This document shows, piece after piece, positions 1-7,874 of a stretch of DNA of 64,000 nt. The stretch is from Reyranella massiliensis 521. Lineage in GTDB: Bacteria; Pseudomonadota; Alphaproteobacteria; Reyranellales; Reyranellaceae. The translations under genes were made by a program, and so were the position numbers. The notes beneath the pieces are model-generated. The model was not told the DNA's origin. It saw only the letters and a program-made list of their open reading frames with translations, and ran no database searches. The stretch lies in the NCBI RefSeq assembly GCF_000312425.1, contig NZ_HE997181.1:1671829-1735828 (forward strand), read 5' to 3'. Each line of letters opens with the position of its first letter. Position 1 is the first letter of the stretch.

Positions 1-12
1 TCCCGATGTTTG

Positions 13-483
13 TCAGCGTCCCAGCAGGCGCGCCAGCGCCTGAAGGGCGAGAAGATATCCCTGCGTACCCAGTCCCGCGATCACGCCGACCGCGGCCGGG
101 CTGATGTAGGAATGATGGCGGAAGCTCTCACGCTTGTAGATGTTGGACAGGTGAACCTCGACGGCCGGCAGCTCGGCGGCGTTGAGCGCGTCGAGCAGGG
201 CGACCGAGGTATGGGTATAGGCGCCGGCATTGATGATGATACCGGCATTCTTCTCGCGCGCGGCCTGAATGAGATCGACCAGCACGCCTTCGTGATTGCT
301 CTGGGCGAACTCGACGTCGAGCCCGAGCCGCTGCGCTTCCGCGCGGCACGCCTTTTCGACATCGGCCAGCGTTTCGCGGCCGTAGATTTCCGGCTGCCGC
401 TTACCCAGCATGTTGAGGTTTGGCCCGTTGAGCACCAGCACCGGCTTGGTCGCCGGCGGGCGCCGGGCGGCCTTTGCGGCCAA
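13..483 (-). CDS. aroQ: Type II 3-dehydroquinate dehydratase (AroQ)
   Basis: Cytosolic enzyme of the shikimate pathway that dehydrates 3-dehydroquinate to 3-dehydroshikimate. The 156-residue product has the type II signature: [17 protein letters not shown] near the N-terminus, [23 protein letters not shown] and the [17 protein letters not shown] lid and active-site segment. Length is normal for the small dodecameric family. The start is a TTG; a GGAGG lies 5 nt upstream of it on the minus strand, and the only nearby upstream ATG runs into a stop. In many alphaproteobacteria aroQ is followed by accB-accC; that side lies outside the window. Confidence 0.95.
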   Translation of the reverse strand: MAAKAARRPPATKPVLVLNGPNLNMLGKRQPEIYGRETLADVEKACRAEAQRLGLDVEFAQSNHEGVLVDLIQAAREKNAGIIINAGAYTHTSVALLDALNAAELPAVEVHLSNIYKRESFRHHSYISPAAVGVIAGLGTQGYLLALQALARLLGR

Positions 484-545
484 TCCTGCCTCCCAGATAG
501 AAGAGGCGGCGTTATAGCATGGGGAGTCCGGCCGACAAGGCGGCC

Positions 546-1007
546 TCAGACCCCCTTTCTCAACAGCTTGGCGTGTGCGAATAGCCGGTCACACAAGCCG
601 TTGAGGGTTTCGCGCTCCTCCGGGGACAGGGCCTGGCAGAGCTCGGCCTCGTAGCCCAGAGCCAGCGGGACGATCCGGGCGTGCATGGCGCGGCCCTTGG
701 CGCTCAGCCGCAAGGAGGCCCGGCGCCGGTCGCTGAGATCGGTCGCCCGCTCGACCAGGTCGCGTTTCATCAGCCCCGCCACGGCCCGGCTCACGGCCAC
801 CTTGTCCATGACGATCTGCTGCCCCACCTCAGAAGCGGTGAGGGGGGCAAAGCGCCCCAGCGCGGCCATGACCCGCCACTGCGTGACGCTGAGGCCGAAC
901 GGTGCCGCGTAAAGGTCGTGCAGCGATTCACTCACAAGCTGGGCCAAGATGGACAGGCGGTAGGGGAGAAATTTCTCCAGTTCGAGGGCTTGCAAAGCGT
1001 TCGACAT
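546..1007 (-). CDS. MarR-family transcriptional regulator of the homogentisate operon
   Basis: Winged-helix repressor of 153 residues. The MarR core is visible: [14 protein letters not shown] followed by the recognition-helix region ([23 protein letters not shown]) and the wing [19 protein letters not shown]. It is divergently transcribed from hpd-hmgA-fahA-maiA with only 53 bp between start codons, and a dyad-symmetric site fills that gap. It probably represses the tyrosine/homogentisate genes and itself, released by a pathway aromatic acid; ligand and polarity are inference. No symbol is given because several unrelated regulators control this pathway in different bacteria. Confidence 0.9.
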   Translation of the reverse strand: MSNALQALELEKFLPYRLSILAQLVSESLHDLYAAPFGLSVTQWRVMAALGRFAPLTASEVGQQIVMDKVAVSRAVAGLMKRDLVERATDLSDRRRASLRLSAKGRAMHARIVPLALGYEAELCQALSPEERETLNGLCDRLFAHAKLLRKGV

Positions 1008-1009
1008 AA

Positions 1010-1027
1010 TAGTTACATTTGAAACTA
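1010..1027. promoter_or_regulatory. Probable MarR operator between marR and hpd
   Basis: An 18-bp imperfect dyad, TAGTTAC-ATTT-GAAACTA. The outer five base pairs are perfect, one pair is mismatched and the next C-G pair is restored. It begins 2 bp upstream of the marR start and ends 33 bp before the hpd start. Size and symmetry are typical of MarR-family sites. Occupancy would be expected to block both divergent promoters (inference). Confidence 0.6.
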
Positions 1028-1060
1028 ATTCTGTTTAACGGTCAACCTCGGGAGGTCATC

Positions 1061-2152
1061 ATGGCCAGCGCCAACGATCGCAATGTCCTGGAGATCGATG
1101 AAATCAATCCCATGGGGACCGACGGCTTCGAGTTCGTCGAGTACACCGCGCCCGATCCGGCGGCGCTGGGGGCGCTGTTCGAGAGCATGGGTTTCACCAG
1201 GGTCGCACGGCACCGCTCCAAGGATGTTTCGCTCTACCGGCAAGGCGATGTGAACTTCATCGTCAACGCCGAGAAGGAGAGCTTCGCCCAGGGCTTCGCG
1301 CGGGTGCACGGGCCGAGCGTCTGCGCCATCGCGCTGCGCGTGAAGAACGCGGCCTTCGCCTACAAGCGGGCGCTGTCGCTCGGCGCCTGGGGCGTCGAGG
1401 GCAAGGTCGGGCCGATGGAGCTCAACATCCCGGCAATCAAGGGCATCGGCGACTCGCTGCTCTATCTCGTCGACCGCTATGGCGAGCGCGGCTCGATCTA
1501 CGATGTCGACTTCGAGTATCTGCCGGGCGTCGATCGCAACCCCAAGGGCGTGGGGCTCACCTACATCGACCACCTGACCCACAACGTGCATCGCGGCCGC
1601 ATGGATGAGTGGGCCGACTTCTACGAACGGCTGTTCAATTTCCGCGAGGTCCGCTACTTCGACATCGAGGGCAAGCTGACCGGCCTCAAGTCCAAGGCGA
1701 TGACCAGCCCCTGCGGCAAGATCCGCATCCCGATCAACGAAAGCACCGACGACAAGTCGCAGATCCAGGAATATCTCTCCGCCTATCACGGCGAGGGCAT
1801 CCAGCACATTGCGCTGGGCACGCACGACATCTACGACGCCGTCGAGACGCTGAAGACCAAGGGCGTGCCGTTCCAGACGGTACCGGACACCTACTACGAG
1901 CAGGTCGACAAGCGCCTTCCGGGCCACGGCGAGGACCTCGACCGGCTCGCCCGCAACCGCATCCTGATCGACGGCGCCCCGACCGAAGGCGGCGGGCTGC
2001 TGCTGCAGATCTTCACCCAGACGGTGATCGGCCCGATCTTCTTCGAAATCATCCAGCGCCGCGGCAACGAAGGCTTCGGCGAAGGCAATTTCCGCGCCCT
2101 GTTCGAGTCGATCGAGCTCGACCAGATTCGCCGCGGCGTGCTGAAAGCTTGA
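1061..2152 (+). CDS. hpd: 4-hydroxyphenylpyruvate dioxygenase
   Basis: Fe(II) dioxygenase converting 4-hydroxyphenylpyruvate to homogentisate, the committed step of tyrosine catabolism. The 363-residue product has two vicinal-oxygen-chelate halves. The facial triad is visible: H171 (YIDHLTHNV), H249 (GIQHIALGT) and E329 (FFEIIQRRG). The ATG at 1061 has GGGAGG about 6 nt upstream; an in-frame codon at 1019 would put the MarR operator inside the coding region and is rejected. First gene of hpd-hmgA-fahA-maiA, 10 bp from hmgA. Confidence 0.95.
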   Translation: MASANDRNVLEIDEINPMGTDGFEFVEYTAPDPAALGALFESMGFTRVARHRSKDVSLYRQGDVNFIVNAEKESFAQGFARVHGPSVCAIALRVKNAAFAYKRALSLGAWGVEGKVGPMELNIPAIKGIGDSLLYLVDRYGERGSIYDVDFEYLPGVDRNPKGVGLTYIDHLTHNVHRGRMDEWADFYERLFNFREVRYFDIEGKLTGLKSKAMTSPCGKIRIPINESTDDKSQIQEYLSAYHGEGIQHIALGTHDIYDAVETLKTKGVPFQTVPDTYYEQVDKRLPGHGEDLDRLARNRILIDGAPTEGGGLLLQIFTQTVIGPIFFEIIQRRGNEGFGEGNFRALFESIELDQIRRGVLKA

Positions 2153-2162
2153 GGAGGAAACC

Positions 2163-3311
2163 ATGGCCAAGAACTGGATTCCGCTACGCCAGATCGAAGG
2201 TACCGCCTCGCGCCAAGCCCATGTGAGGCTGCCCGAGGGCACCTACGAACGCGAGATCAGCAAGGAGGGCTTCTTCGGCCCCTCGGCGCAGTTCCATCAC
2301 AAGCACAAGCCCACGGACTGGATCGATTTCGATGGCCCGATCCGGCCGCGTGCCCTCGACCTCAACAAGCTCGCGACGGCCAGGGCCAACCCCTGGAACG
2401 CCGAGCTGGTGATGGACAATGCGCACATGCAGATGCGCATGTGGCGGCTGGACAAGGCGATGCCTGAGCTGGCGCGCAACAGCGACGGCGACCAGCTCCT
2501 GTTCGTCCACGAAGGCCACGGTGCGTTGTTCTGCGACTACGGCCATCTCGACTACAACGAGGGCGACTACCTCGTGATCCCCCGCGGGACGATGTGGCGG
2601 CTGGAGCCCGCCAAGCCCACCGTGTCGCTGATGATCGAGGCGACCAACGATCATTTCACTCTGCCGGAGAAGGGGCTGGTCGGACATCACGCCATCTTCG
2701 ATACGGCGATGCTCGACACGCCGCGCATCGACGATGCGTTCAAGGCGCAGCAGGACGAACGCACCTGGAAGGTCTCGGTGAAGCGGCGCAACCAGCTCTC
2801 GACGGTGACCTATCCGTTCAATCCGCTCGATGCGGTGGGCTGGCACGGCGATCTGAGCGTGGTGCGGATCAACTGGCGCGACCTGCGGCCGCTGATGAGC
2901 CATCGCGTTCATCTGCCGCCGTCGGCGCACACGACCTTCGTGGCCGGCCGGTTCGTCGTCTGCACCTTCGTGCCGCGACCGTTCGAGAGCGATCCGGAGG
3001 CGCTGCGCCTGCCGTTCTTCCACAACAACGACGATTTCGAGGAAGTGATCTTCTATCACAAGGGCAGCTTCTTCAGCCGCGACAACATCCATCCCGGCAT
3101 GATGACGGTGCATCCGACCGGCTTCACGCACGGCCCGCATCCCAAGGCCTTCAATGCCGCGACCAAGGGCGGCAAGATGGAGACCGACGAGGTCGCCGTC
3201 ATGGTCGATACGCGCGACGCCGTCGATGTCGCGCCCATGCCGGCCGGCGTCGAGTTCGAGGAATACGTGAAGTCGTGGCGGCCGCCCGAGGTCAAGCAGG
3301 CAGCAGAGTAG
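2163..3311 (+). CDS. hmgA: Homogentisate 1,2-dioxygenase (compact form)
   Basis: Ring-cleaving Fe(II) dioxygenase turning homogentisate into 4-maleylacetoacetate. It is a cupin-fold protein of 382 residues, shorter than the roughly 430-440 residues of the best-known enzymes. Conserved segments include FVHEGHGALFCDYGHLDY (first cupin motif), FHNNDDFEEVIFYHKGSFFSR and HPTGFTHGPHP, which carry the His/Glu iron ligands. A strong GAGGAGG precedes the ATG. Its place between hpd and a fumarylacetoacetate hydrolase fixes the role. The compact form probably lacks N-terminal residues seen in longer homologues; comparison with them would settle this. Confidence 0.93.
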   Translation: MAKNWIPLRQIEGTASRQAHVRLPEGTYEREISKEGFFGPSAQFHHKHKPTDWIDFDGPIRPRALDLNKLATARANPWNAELVMDNAHMQMRMWRLDKAMPELARNSDGDQLLFVHEGHGALFCDYGHLDYNEGDYLVIPRGTMWRLEPAKPTVSLMIEATNDHFTLPEKGLVGHHAIFDTAMLDTPRIDDAFKAQQDERTWKVSVKRRNQLSTVTYPFNPLDAVGWHGDLSVVRINWRDLRPLMSHRVHLPPSAHTTFVAGRFVVCTFVPRPFESDPEALRLPFFHNNDDFEEVIFYHKGSFFSRDNIHPGMMTVHPTGFTHGPHPKAFNAATKGGKMETDEVAVMVDTRDAVDVAPMPAGVEFEEYVKSWRPPEVKQAAE

Positions 3312-3325
3312 GGGAAATCCAAACA

Positions 3326-4318
3326 ATGAAGCTGGGATCGCTGAAGGAAGGCGGCCGCGACGGCACGCTGATCGTGGTCAATCGTGCCCTGACGCGGGCC
3401 GTGCGCGCCACGGGCGTGGCGCCGACCCTGCAACGAGCGCTCGACGATTGGGCTGCGGCCGAACCCAAGCTGCAGGCCCTGGCTGCCCAGCTCGAGAACG
3501 ACAAGGCGCCGGGGGCGTTCGCGGTCGACACGACGGCATTCGCGGCGCCGCTGCCGCGTGCCTATCAATGGGCCGACGGGTCGGCCTACGTCGTCCACGT
3601 CGAACTGGTGCGCAAGGCCCGCGGCGTCGAGATGCCGCCGTCCTTCTGGACCGATCCGCTGATGTACCAGGGCGGTTCCGACTCCTTCACGGGCCCTAAC
3701 GACGCGATCGAGATGGCGGACGAAGCCTGGGGCATCGACTTCGAGGGCGAGATCGGCGTGATCGTCGACGATGTGCCGATGGGCGTGTCGGCGCAGGCGG
3801 CGCGCAAGCACATCAAGCTTGTGACGATCTTGAACGACGTCTCGCTGCGCAACCTGATCGTGACCGAACTGGCCAAGGGCTTCGGCTTCTTCCATGGCAA
3901 GCCCGCGACCGCCTTCGCACCCGTCGCCGTAACGCCGGACGAGCTGGGCGATGCCTGGGATGGCGGCAAGCTCAACCTGCCGCTGATCTCGACCCTGAAC
4001 GGCAAGGAATTCGGCCATCCGAACGCGGCCACGGACCTCACCTTCGATTTCGGCCAGCTCATCGCCCACGCGGCGCGGACCCGTCATCTGGAGGCGGGGA
4101 CGGTCGTCGGTTCCGGCACGGTCGCGAACCGCGATGCGGCAGCGGGCTGCTCCTGCATCGCCGAGCGCAGGGTCCGTGAGACCATCGACGGCGGCAAGCC
4201 GGTGACGCCCTTCATGTCGTTCGGCGATCGGATCCGCATCGAAATGTTCGATCGTGCCGGCAAGTCGATCTTCGGTGCCATCGACCAGAAGGTCGTGCGC
4301 TACACGCCGCCCGCCTGA
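3326..4318 (+). CDS. fahA: Fumarylacetoacetate hydrolase family protein
   Basis: Probably hydrolyses 4-fumarylacetoacetate to fumarate and acetoacetate, the last step of tyrosine degradation. The 330-residue product carries the FAH fold: the metal-binding E-x-E in DFEGEIGVIVDD, the NDVSLRNLI and GFGFFHGKPATAF segments, and the C-terminal GSGTVANRD and ISFGDRIRIEMFD-like motifs. It is the short (~330 residue) subclass often found beside hmgA rather than the ~420-residue eukaryotic form. The start at 3326 lies 14 bp after the hmgA stop, with GGGGAAA as weak ribosome-binding site. The upstream in-frame extension overlaps hmgA and is rejected. Confidence 0.9.
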   Translation: MKLGSLKEGGRDGTLIVVNRALTRAVRATGVAPTLQRALDDWAAAEPKLQALAAQLENDKAPGAFAVDTTAFAAPLPRAYQWADGSAYVVHVELVRKARGVEMPPSFWTDPLMYQGGSDSFTGPNDAIEMADEAWGIDFEGEIGVIVDDVPMGVSAQAARKHIKLVTILNDVSLRNLIVTELAKGFGFFHGKPATAFAPVAVTPDELGDAWDGGKLNLPLISTLNGKEFGHPNAATDLTFDFGQLIAHAARTRHLEAGTVVGSGTVANRDAAAGCSCIAERRVRETIDGGKPVTPFMSFGDRIRIEMFDRAGKSIFGAIDQKVVRYTPPA

Positions 4319-4330
4319 GCCGTGCTAGAG

Positions 4331-4349
4331 TGACCGCGGGAGGCGGTCA
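4331..4349 (+). promoter_or_regulatory. Hairpin presenting the maiA Shine-Dalgarno in its loop
   Basis: TGACCGC-GGGAG-GCGGTCA: a perfect 7-bp stem with a 5-nt loop. The loop plus first stem base is GGGAGG, the maiA ribosome-binding site, and the last stem base is the A of the maiA ATG. It sits in the 30-bp gap between fahA and maiA and could set the translation level of the fourth gene relative to the first three (inference). Confidence 0.5.
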
Positions 4350-4993
4350 TGAAGCTTATCGGCTATTTCCGGTCGTCCGCGGCGTTCCGCGTACGCATTG
4401 CGCTCAACCTGAAGGGAATCAAGGTCGAGCAGGCGTCGCGGCATCTGCGGAAAGGCGAGCAGTCGGCGCCCGACTATGCCGCGATCAATCCACAGAAGCT
4501 GGTGCCCGCCCTCGTTCTGGACGACGGAACGGTGCTGACCCAGTCGCTGGCGATCATGGAATATCTCGAGGAGACGCATCCCGAGCCCGCCTTGCTGCCC
4601 AAGGATCCGGTCGGTCGGGCGAGGGTGCGGGCGCTCTCCCTGATCGTGAGCGCCGACATCCATCCCATCCAGAACCTGCGGGTCATGGGCTATCTGCGGG
4701 CGAAGTTCGGCCAGACCGAGGAGAGCGCCTTCGCCTGGTCGCGCCACTGGATCGAAACCGGCTTCGATGCCTATGAGGCCACGCTCCGCAAGGATCCGGG
4801 GACCGGCACGTTCAGCCATGGCAATTCGCCGACCATGGCCGACATGTGCCTGGTGCCGCAGGTCTTCAACGCCGCCCGTTTCAAGGTCGACATGGCGCGC
4901 TACCCGACCATCCAGCGGATCTACGACACCTGCATGAAGCACCCGGCCTTCGACGCCGCCCAGCCCTCGAAGCAGCCGGACGCCGAACCGTGA
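4349..4993 (+). CDS. maiA: Maleylacetoacetate isomerase (zeta-class GST)
   Basis: Glutathione-dependent cis-trans isomerase, 4-maleylacetoacetate to 4-fumarylacetoacetate. The 214-residue glutathione-S-transferase has the zeta-class active-site SSAAFRVRIALNLKG near residues 9-23. The glutathione-site segment VPALVLDDGTVLTQSLAIMEYLEE and the C-terminal PTMADMCLVPQVFNA follow. It completes the hpd-hmgA-fahA-maiA pathway. The stop codon overlaps the GTG of the next gene by 4 nt, so the two are probably translationally coupled. Confidence 0.93.
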   Translation: MKLIGYFRSSAAFRVRIALNLKGIKVEQASRHLRKGEQSAPDYAAINPQKLVPALVLDDGTVLTQSLAIMEYLEETHPEPALLPKDPVGRARVRALSLIVSADIHPIQNLRVMGYLRAKFGQTEESAFAWSRHWIETGFDAYEATLRKDPGTGTFSHGNSPTMADMCLVPQVFNAARFKVDMARYPTIQRIYDTCMKHPAFDAAQPSKQPDAEP

Positions 4994-6462
4994 AGAAAGC
5001 CGTTGTCGTTGTTGCCGCGCTCCTCGTTGTTCTCGTGGGGGCCGGCGCGGCCACCGTGCCATTTGTCGAGGACCACGCCGCCCGGCGAATCAAGGCGGGC
5101 CTGGCGCAGAGCGGCATCGACGTCGAGAGCGTCACTGTCCATCTGCTCGAGCGCAGCGTCGCCATCGACACGATGACCAGCTCCAATGGCGACATGAAGA
5201 TCGGGAGCTGGAAGGTCGAGGGACTTGCATGGCCTTTCGAGGAGATCAGGCAGGGACGCCTGCCGTTCGACGGCCTGAACTGGGGCGAGCCGCTGCAGGC
5301 GGCACGCCTGCATCTCGGCGACGTGCGCCTCGCCGATCCCGACGAAGGCGGGGCCTGGACGGTCAAGGAGATGGTCGCCACCGGGGTCGACCTGCAGCGT
5401 TACGATCCGGTCTACGATGGCCCTTTTCGCGGCAGGGTCCTGATCGCCCGGCTTCTGCGCGCTCTCTCTGTAGAGCGGATCGAGCAGACCGAGCTTATGC
5501 ATACGAGTTTCGACGACACGACGTTGTCTGCCCGTAAGTTCGTGATCGAGGACTACGAACAAGGCCTGTTCCGCAAGCTCGACCTCGAAAGCTTGAAAGT
5601 CGTCAGTGCCGGGCCGAAGCCCCAGGAACTCACGCTCGAAGAATTGCGGACCTCGGGAGTCGACCTGCGGCGGCAACTCGACCTTGCCGGCTCGATCGAC
5701 TGGGAGCCGGGCATGCCGATCGGACGCGTTCCGGTCGCTTTCGCCGAACTGTCGGGTTTCGGCGGCAATCTGATGGCCCAGTACGGCCTGTCGCTGGGCA
5801 AGATCACCATCGAGACGAAGGCCGAGAGCCGCGATATCAGCCGCTCCCGGCTGCGCGTCGACGGGTTCGTCCTGGCGCCCTCATGGCGCAGCGTCGAGGC
5901 CGTCGCCATCCGCATGGTCCTGCAGGCGATGAACCTCGATGCCGTCAAGCTCGGCTTCGATTGCAGCGCCGTCGACGATCGTGCCCGTCACGAGCTGAGG
6001 GTAGACGACTGCAAGCTGGGCGGGCCGAACCTCGGCGACTTTTCCTTCACCGCGCGCATCGTCGATATCGACGAGGAATTCTGGGAGGCCGTCGACTTCG
6101 GCGAACTCTACGTCCTGCTCGGCACCAAGGCAGCGCTTGCCTCGGCCAGGCTGACGATCGCCGACAAGGGCCTGCTGCAGCGCAGCCTGCAGGCCAAGTC
6201 GAAGCTCGGCGGCAAGGATGTCGCGGCGGAACGTGCGGAGCTTGCTGGCGAGATCCGGCGTCACCAGCCGCATGGCGTACTGATCACCCAGGACATGACC
6301 AAGCTGCTCGACACCATTGCGCGCTTCGTCGAGCAGGGCGGTACGCTCACGCTCGACGCGACGCCTCAGCCGGCGCTCGGGCTGGACAAGCTGGAGTATC
6401 TCGGGAGGCCCGGCGCCGACTTGGTCAATGCGCTGGGCCTCACGGCAACCTTGTCGCGCTAG
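4990..6462 (+). CDS. AsmA-like membrane-anchored protein of unknown function
   Basis: 490 residues, not firmly recognised. The GTG start overlaps the maiA stop (GTGA); longer in-frame starts would lie inside maiA. Residues 1-22 form an uncleaved-looking signal anchor (KKAVVVVAALLVVLVGAG), followed by a beta-rich periplasmic region of alternating polar and hydrophobic segments. The N-terminus (helix, then RRIKAGLAQSGIDVESVTVHLLERSVAI) resembles AsmA/TamB/DUF748-type proteins that act in envelope lipid transport, but no diagnostic motif is visible. Its place at the end of the homogentisate operon is unexplained and may be accidental read-through. Confidence 0.7.
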   Translation: MKKAVVVVAALLVVLVGAGAATVPFVEDHAARRIKAGLAQSGIDVESVTVHLLERSVAIDTMTSSNGDMKIGSWKVEGLAWPFEEIRQGRLPFDGLNWGEPLQAARLHLGDVRLADPDEGGAWTVKEMVATGVDLQRYDPVYDGPFRGRVLIARLLRALSVERIEQTELMHTSFDDTTLSARKFVIEDYEQGLFRKLDLESLKVVSAGPKPQELTLEELRTSGVDLRRQLDLAGSIDWEPGMPIGRVPVAFAELSGFGGNLMAQYGLSLGKITIETKAESRDISRSRLRVDGFVLAPSWRSVEAVAIRMVLQAMNLDAVKLGFDCSAVDDRARHELRVDDCKLGGPNLGDFSFTARIVDIDEEFWEAVDFGELYVLLGTKAALASARLTIADKGLLQRSLQAKSKLGGKDVAAERAELAGEIRRHQPHGVLITQDMTKLLDTIARFVEQGGTLTLDATPQPALGLDKLEYLGRPGADLVNALGLTATLSR

Positions 6463-6504
6463 GAACTTGGCCCGAGAGCGTCGGTCAACCGTCGGCGGCG
6501 GACA

Positions 6505-6951
6505 CTATTTGAGCCTGACCGTCGCCAGGGCCGTGGATACGAAGGCGAGGAAGACGAGGCCGGCGCCGATGGCGTGACCGTACTCCCAGTGGGTCCGGAA
6601 CATCGCCCAGTCCGCCGGCTTGACTGTCCAGTTCGATGTTGCCTGGTTCGCCGGCAGGACCCAGATGAAGAACACGCCGAGGCTGAGGGCAATCAGGACT
6701 GCCGACGCGGCCGCCCATTGCGCGCTGCGGGGCGCCGTTCGTCTCTCCAGCCAGGCCAGGCTGCCATTGGCCAGGATCGCCGCGAAGATCGGCACTGCGA
6801 AGGCCGACCATCCGGCATAGATCGCCTGCACGGCGAAGTAGGTGCTCTCGTCGAGAGAAGCCTTGCCCGGCATCTCGAGCAGATGCGCCGTGCTCGGCAC
6901 GAGAACGACTCCGGTGAGGAGAAGGGCGAGCAGGCGGAGGCAAGGCATCAT
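6505..6951 (-). CDS. DUF1772-like small integral membrane protein
   Basis: 148 residues with four likely membrane helices: LRLLALLLTGVVLVPSTAHLLEM, IYAGWSAFAVPIFAAILANGSL, WAAASAVLIALSLGVFFIWVL and GHAIGAGLVFLAFVSTALATV. The arrangement and the conserved MFRTHWEYGHAIGA before the last helix match the DUF1772/anthrone-oxygenase-like superfamily. The substrate is unknown and many members have no known activity. It converges on the AsmA-like gene. The 120 bp upstream (6952-7071) contain no recognised feature. Confidence 0.7.
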   Translation of the reverse strand: MMPCLRLLALLLTGVVLVPSTAHLLEMPGKASLDESTYFAVQAIYAGWSAFAVPIFAAILANGSLAWLERRTAPRSAQWAAASAVLIALSLGVFFIWVLPANQATSNWTVKPADWAMFRTHWEYGHAIGAGLVFLAFVSTALATVRLK

Positions 6952-7071
6952 TCACAGGTCCTTCCCGGCTACCGCGGGCCGCAAGCTAACCTGGTCCCTG
7001 CTCCTGTAGAATCAATCCCGAGCCCTCCCTTATGGGAATCCCCTCTCGATTCACTCGCCAATCATCACGTG

Positions 7072-7851
7072 CTAGCTCTTGCTCTTGCGGGCTTCCGCGA
7101 TGAGCTGCTTCAGCGTGGCGGCGTCGATCGCGCCGGGCACGAATTGCTTGCCGACGACGAAGGCCGGCGTGCCGCGCACGCCGAGCGCGTTGGCCAGCGC
7201 GATGTTGCGGTCGATGATCTCCTTCAGCTTCGGCTCTTCCATGTCCTTCTGAAGCTGGGCGATGTCGAGGCCGACCGACGTCGCGATCTCGAGAATGCGG
7301 TCGCGATCGAGCTTGCCGTTGTATTCCATCAGAGCGTTGTGCAGCTCCGTATGCTTGCCCTGCTTGACGGAGGCGAGGGCGGCGAGGGCTGCGATGCGGG
7401 AGGGTTCACCCAGGATCGGCAGATCCTTGTAGATGATCTTGACCTTGCCGTCGGCGCCGGTGACGGACTTCACCGCCAGGTGCGCGCGCTTGCAGTAGGG
7501 GCACTGATAGTCGTTGAACTCGACCATCACGACATCGCCCGCGGGATTGCCGCCGATCGGGCTGTCGGCGTCGGCGAACAGCGCGGCGTCGTGCTGGCCG
7601 ATCGCCTTCTGGGCAACGGCGTCGCGCTGCGTATCCTGCTTGCGCTCCAGCTCCTGCATGGCCTCGACCAGCACTTCGGGATTGGCGAGCAGATAGGCCC
7701 GGATTTTCTGCCCCAGGTCGGCCGGCACGCCGGCTCCGTTCGGAGCGGCCGCGGCCGGTGAAAGTGAATTGCCGGGCACGCCGGTACGCGTGGCGACCAG
7801 CGCCCCGACGACGATCAGGCCGAGGCAGATTGCAAACAGGAACGAACGCAT
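7072..7851 (-). CDS. DsbA-family thiol-disulfide oxidoreductase
   Basis: 259-residue periplasmic thioredoxin-fold protein. It has an N-terminal signal or anchor (MRSFLFAICLGLIVVGALVA), then a helical segment (IRAYLLANPEVLVEAMQELERKQ) typical of the Com1/DsbA-like group. The active site is C117-P-Y-C120 in FNDYQCPYCKRAH, and the cis-proline loop GVRGTPAFVVG is present. It probably oxidises or isomerises disulfides in exported proteins. The next gene upstream is an M48 protease, 23 bp away in the same direction, so the two probably form a periplasmic quality-control operon. The ATG at 7851 is chosen because longer readings enter the M48 gene. Confidence 0.88.
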   Translation of the reverse strand: MRSFLFAICLGLIVVGALVATRTGVPGNSLSPAAAAPNGAGVPADLGQKIRAYLLANPEVLVEAMQELERKQDTQRDAVAQKAIGQHDAALFADADSPIGGNPAGDVVMVEFNDYQCPYCKRAHLAVKSVTGADGKVKIIYKDLPILGEPSRIAALAALASVKQGKHTELHNALMEYNGKLDRDRILEIATSVGLDIAQLQKDMEEPKLKEIIDRNIALANALGVRGTPAFVVGKQFVPGAIDAATLKQLIAEARKSKS

Positions 7852-7874
7852 TGCTATGTCTCCAGAGCCGGGGG

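Noticed and set aside
1025..2242. 405-codon antisense open frame over hpd
   Set aside because: hpd has the full metal-ligand set on the plus strand; the antisense frame has no motif.
2594..3325. Long upstream extension of the fumarylacetoacetate hydrolase frame
   Set aside because: It overlaps hmgA in another frame; a ribosome-binding site and the family N-terminus support 3326.
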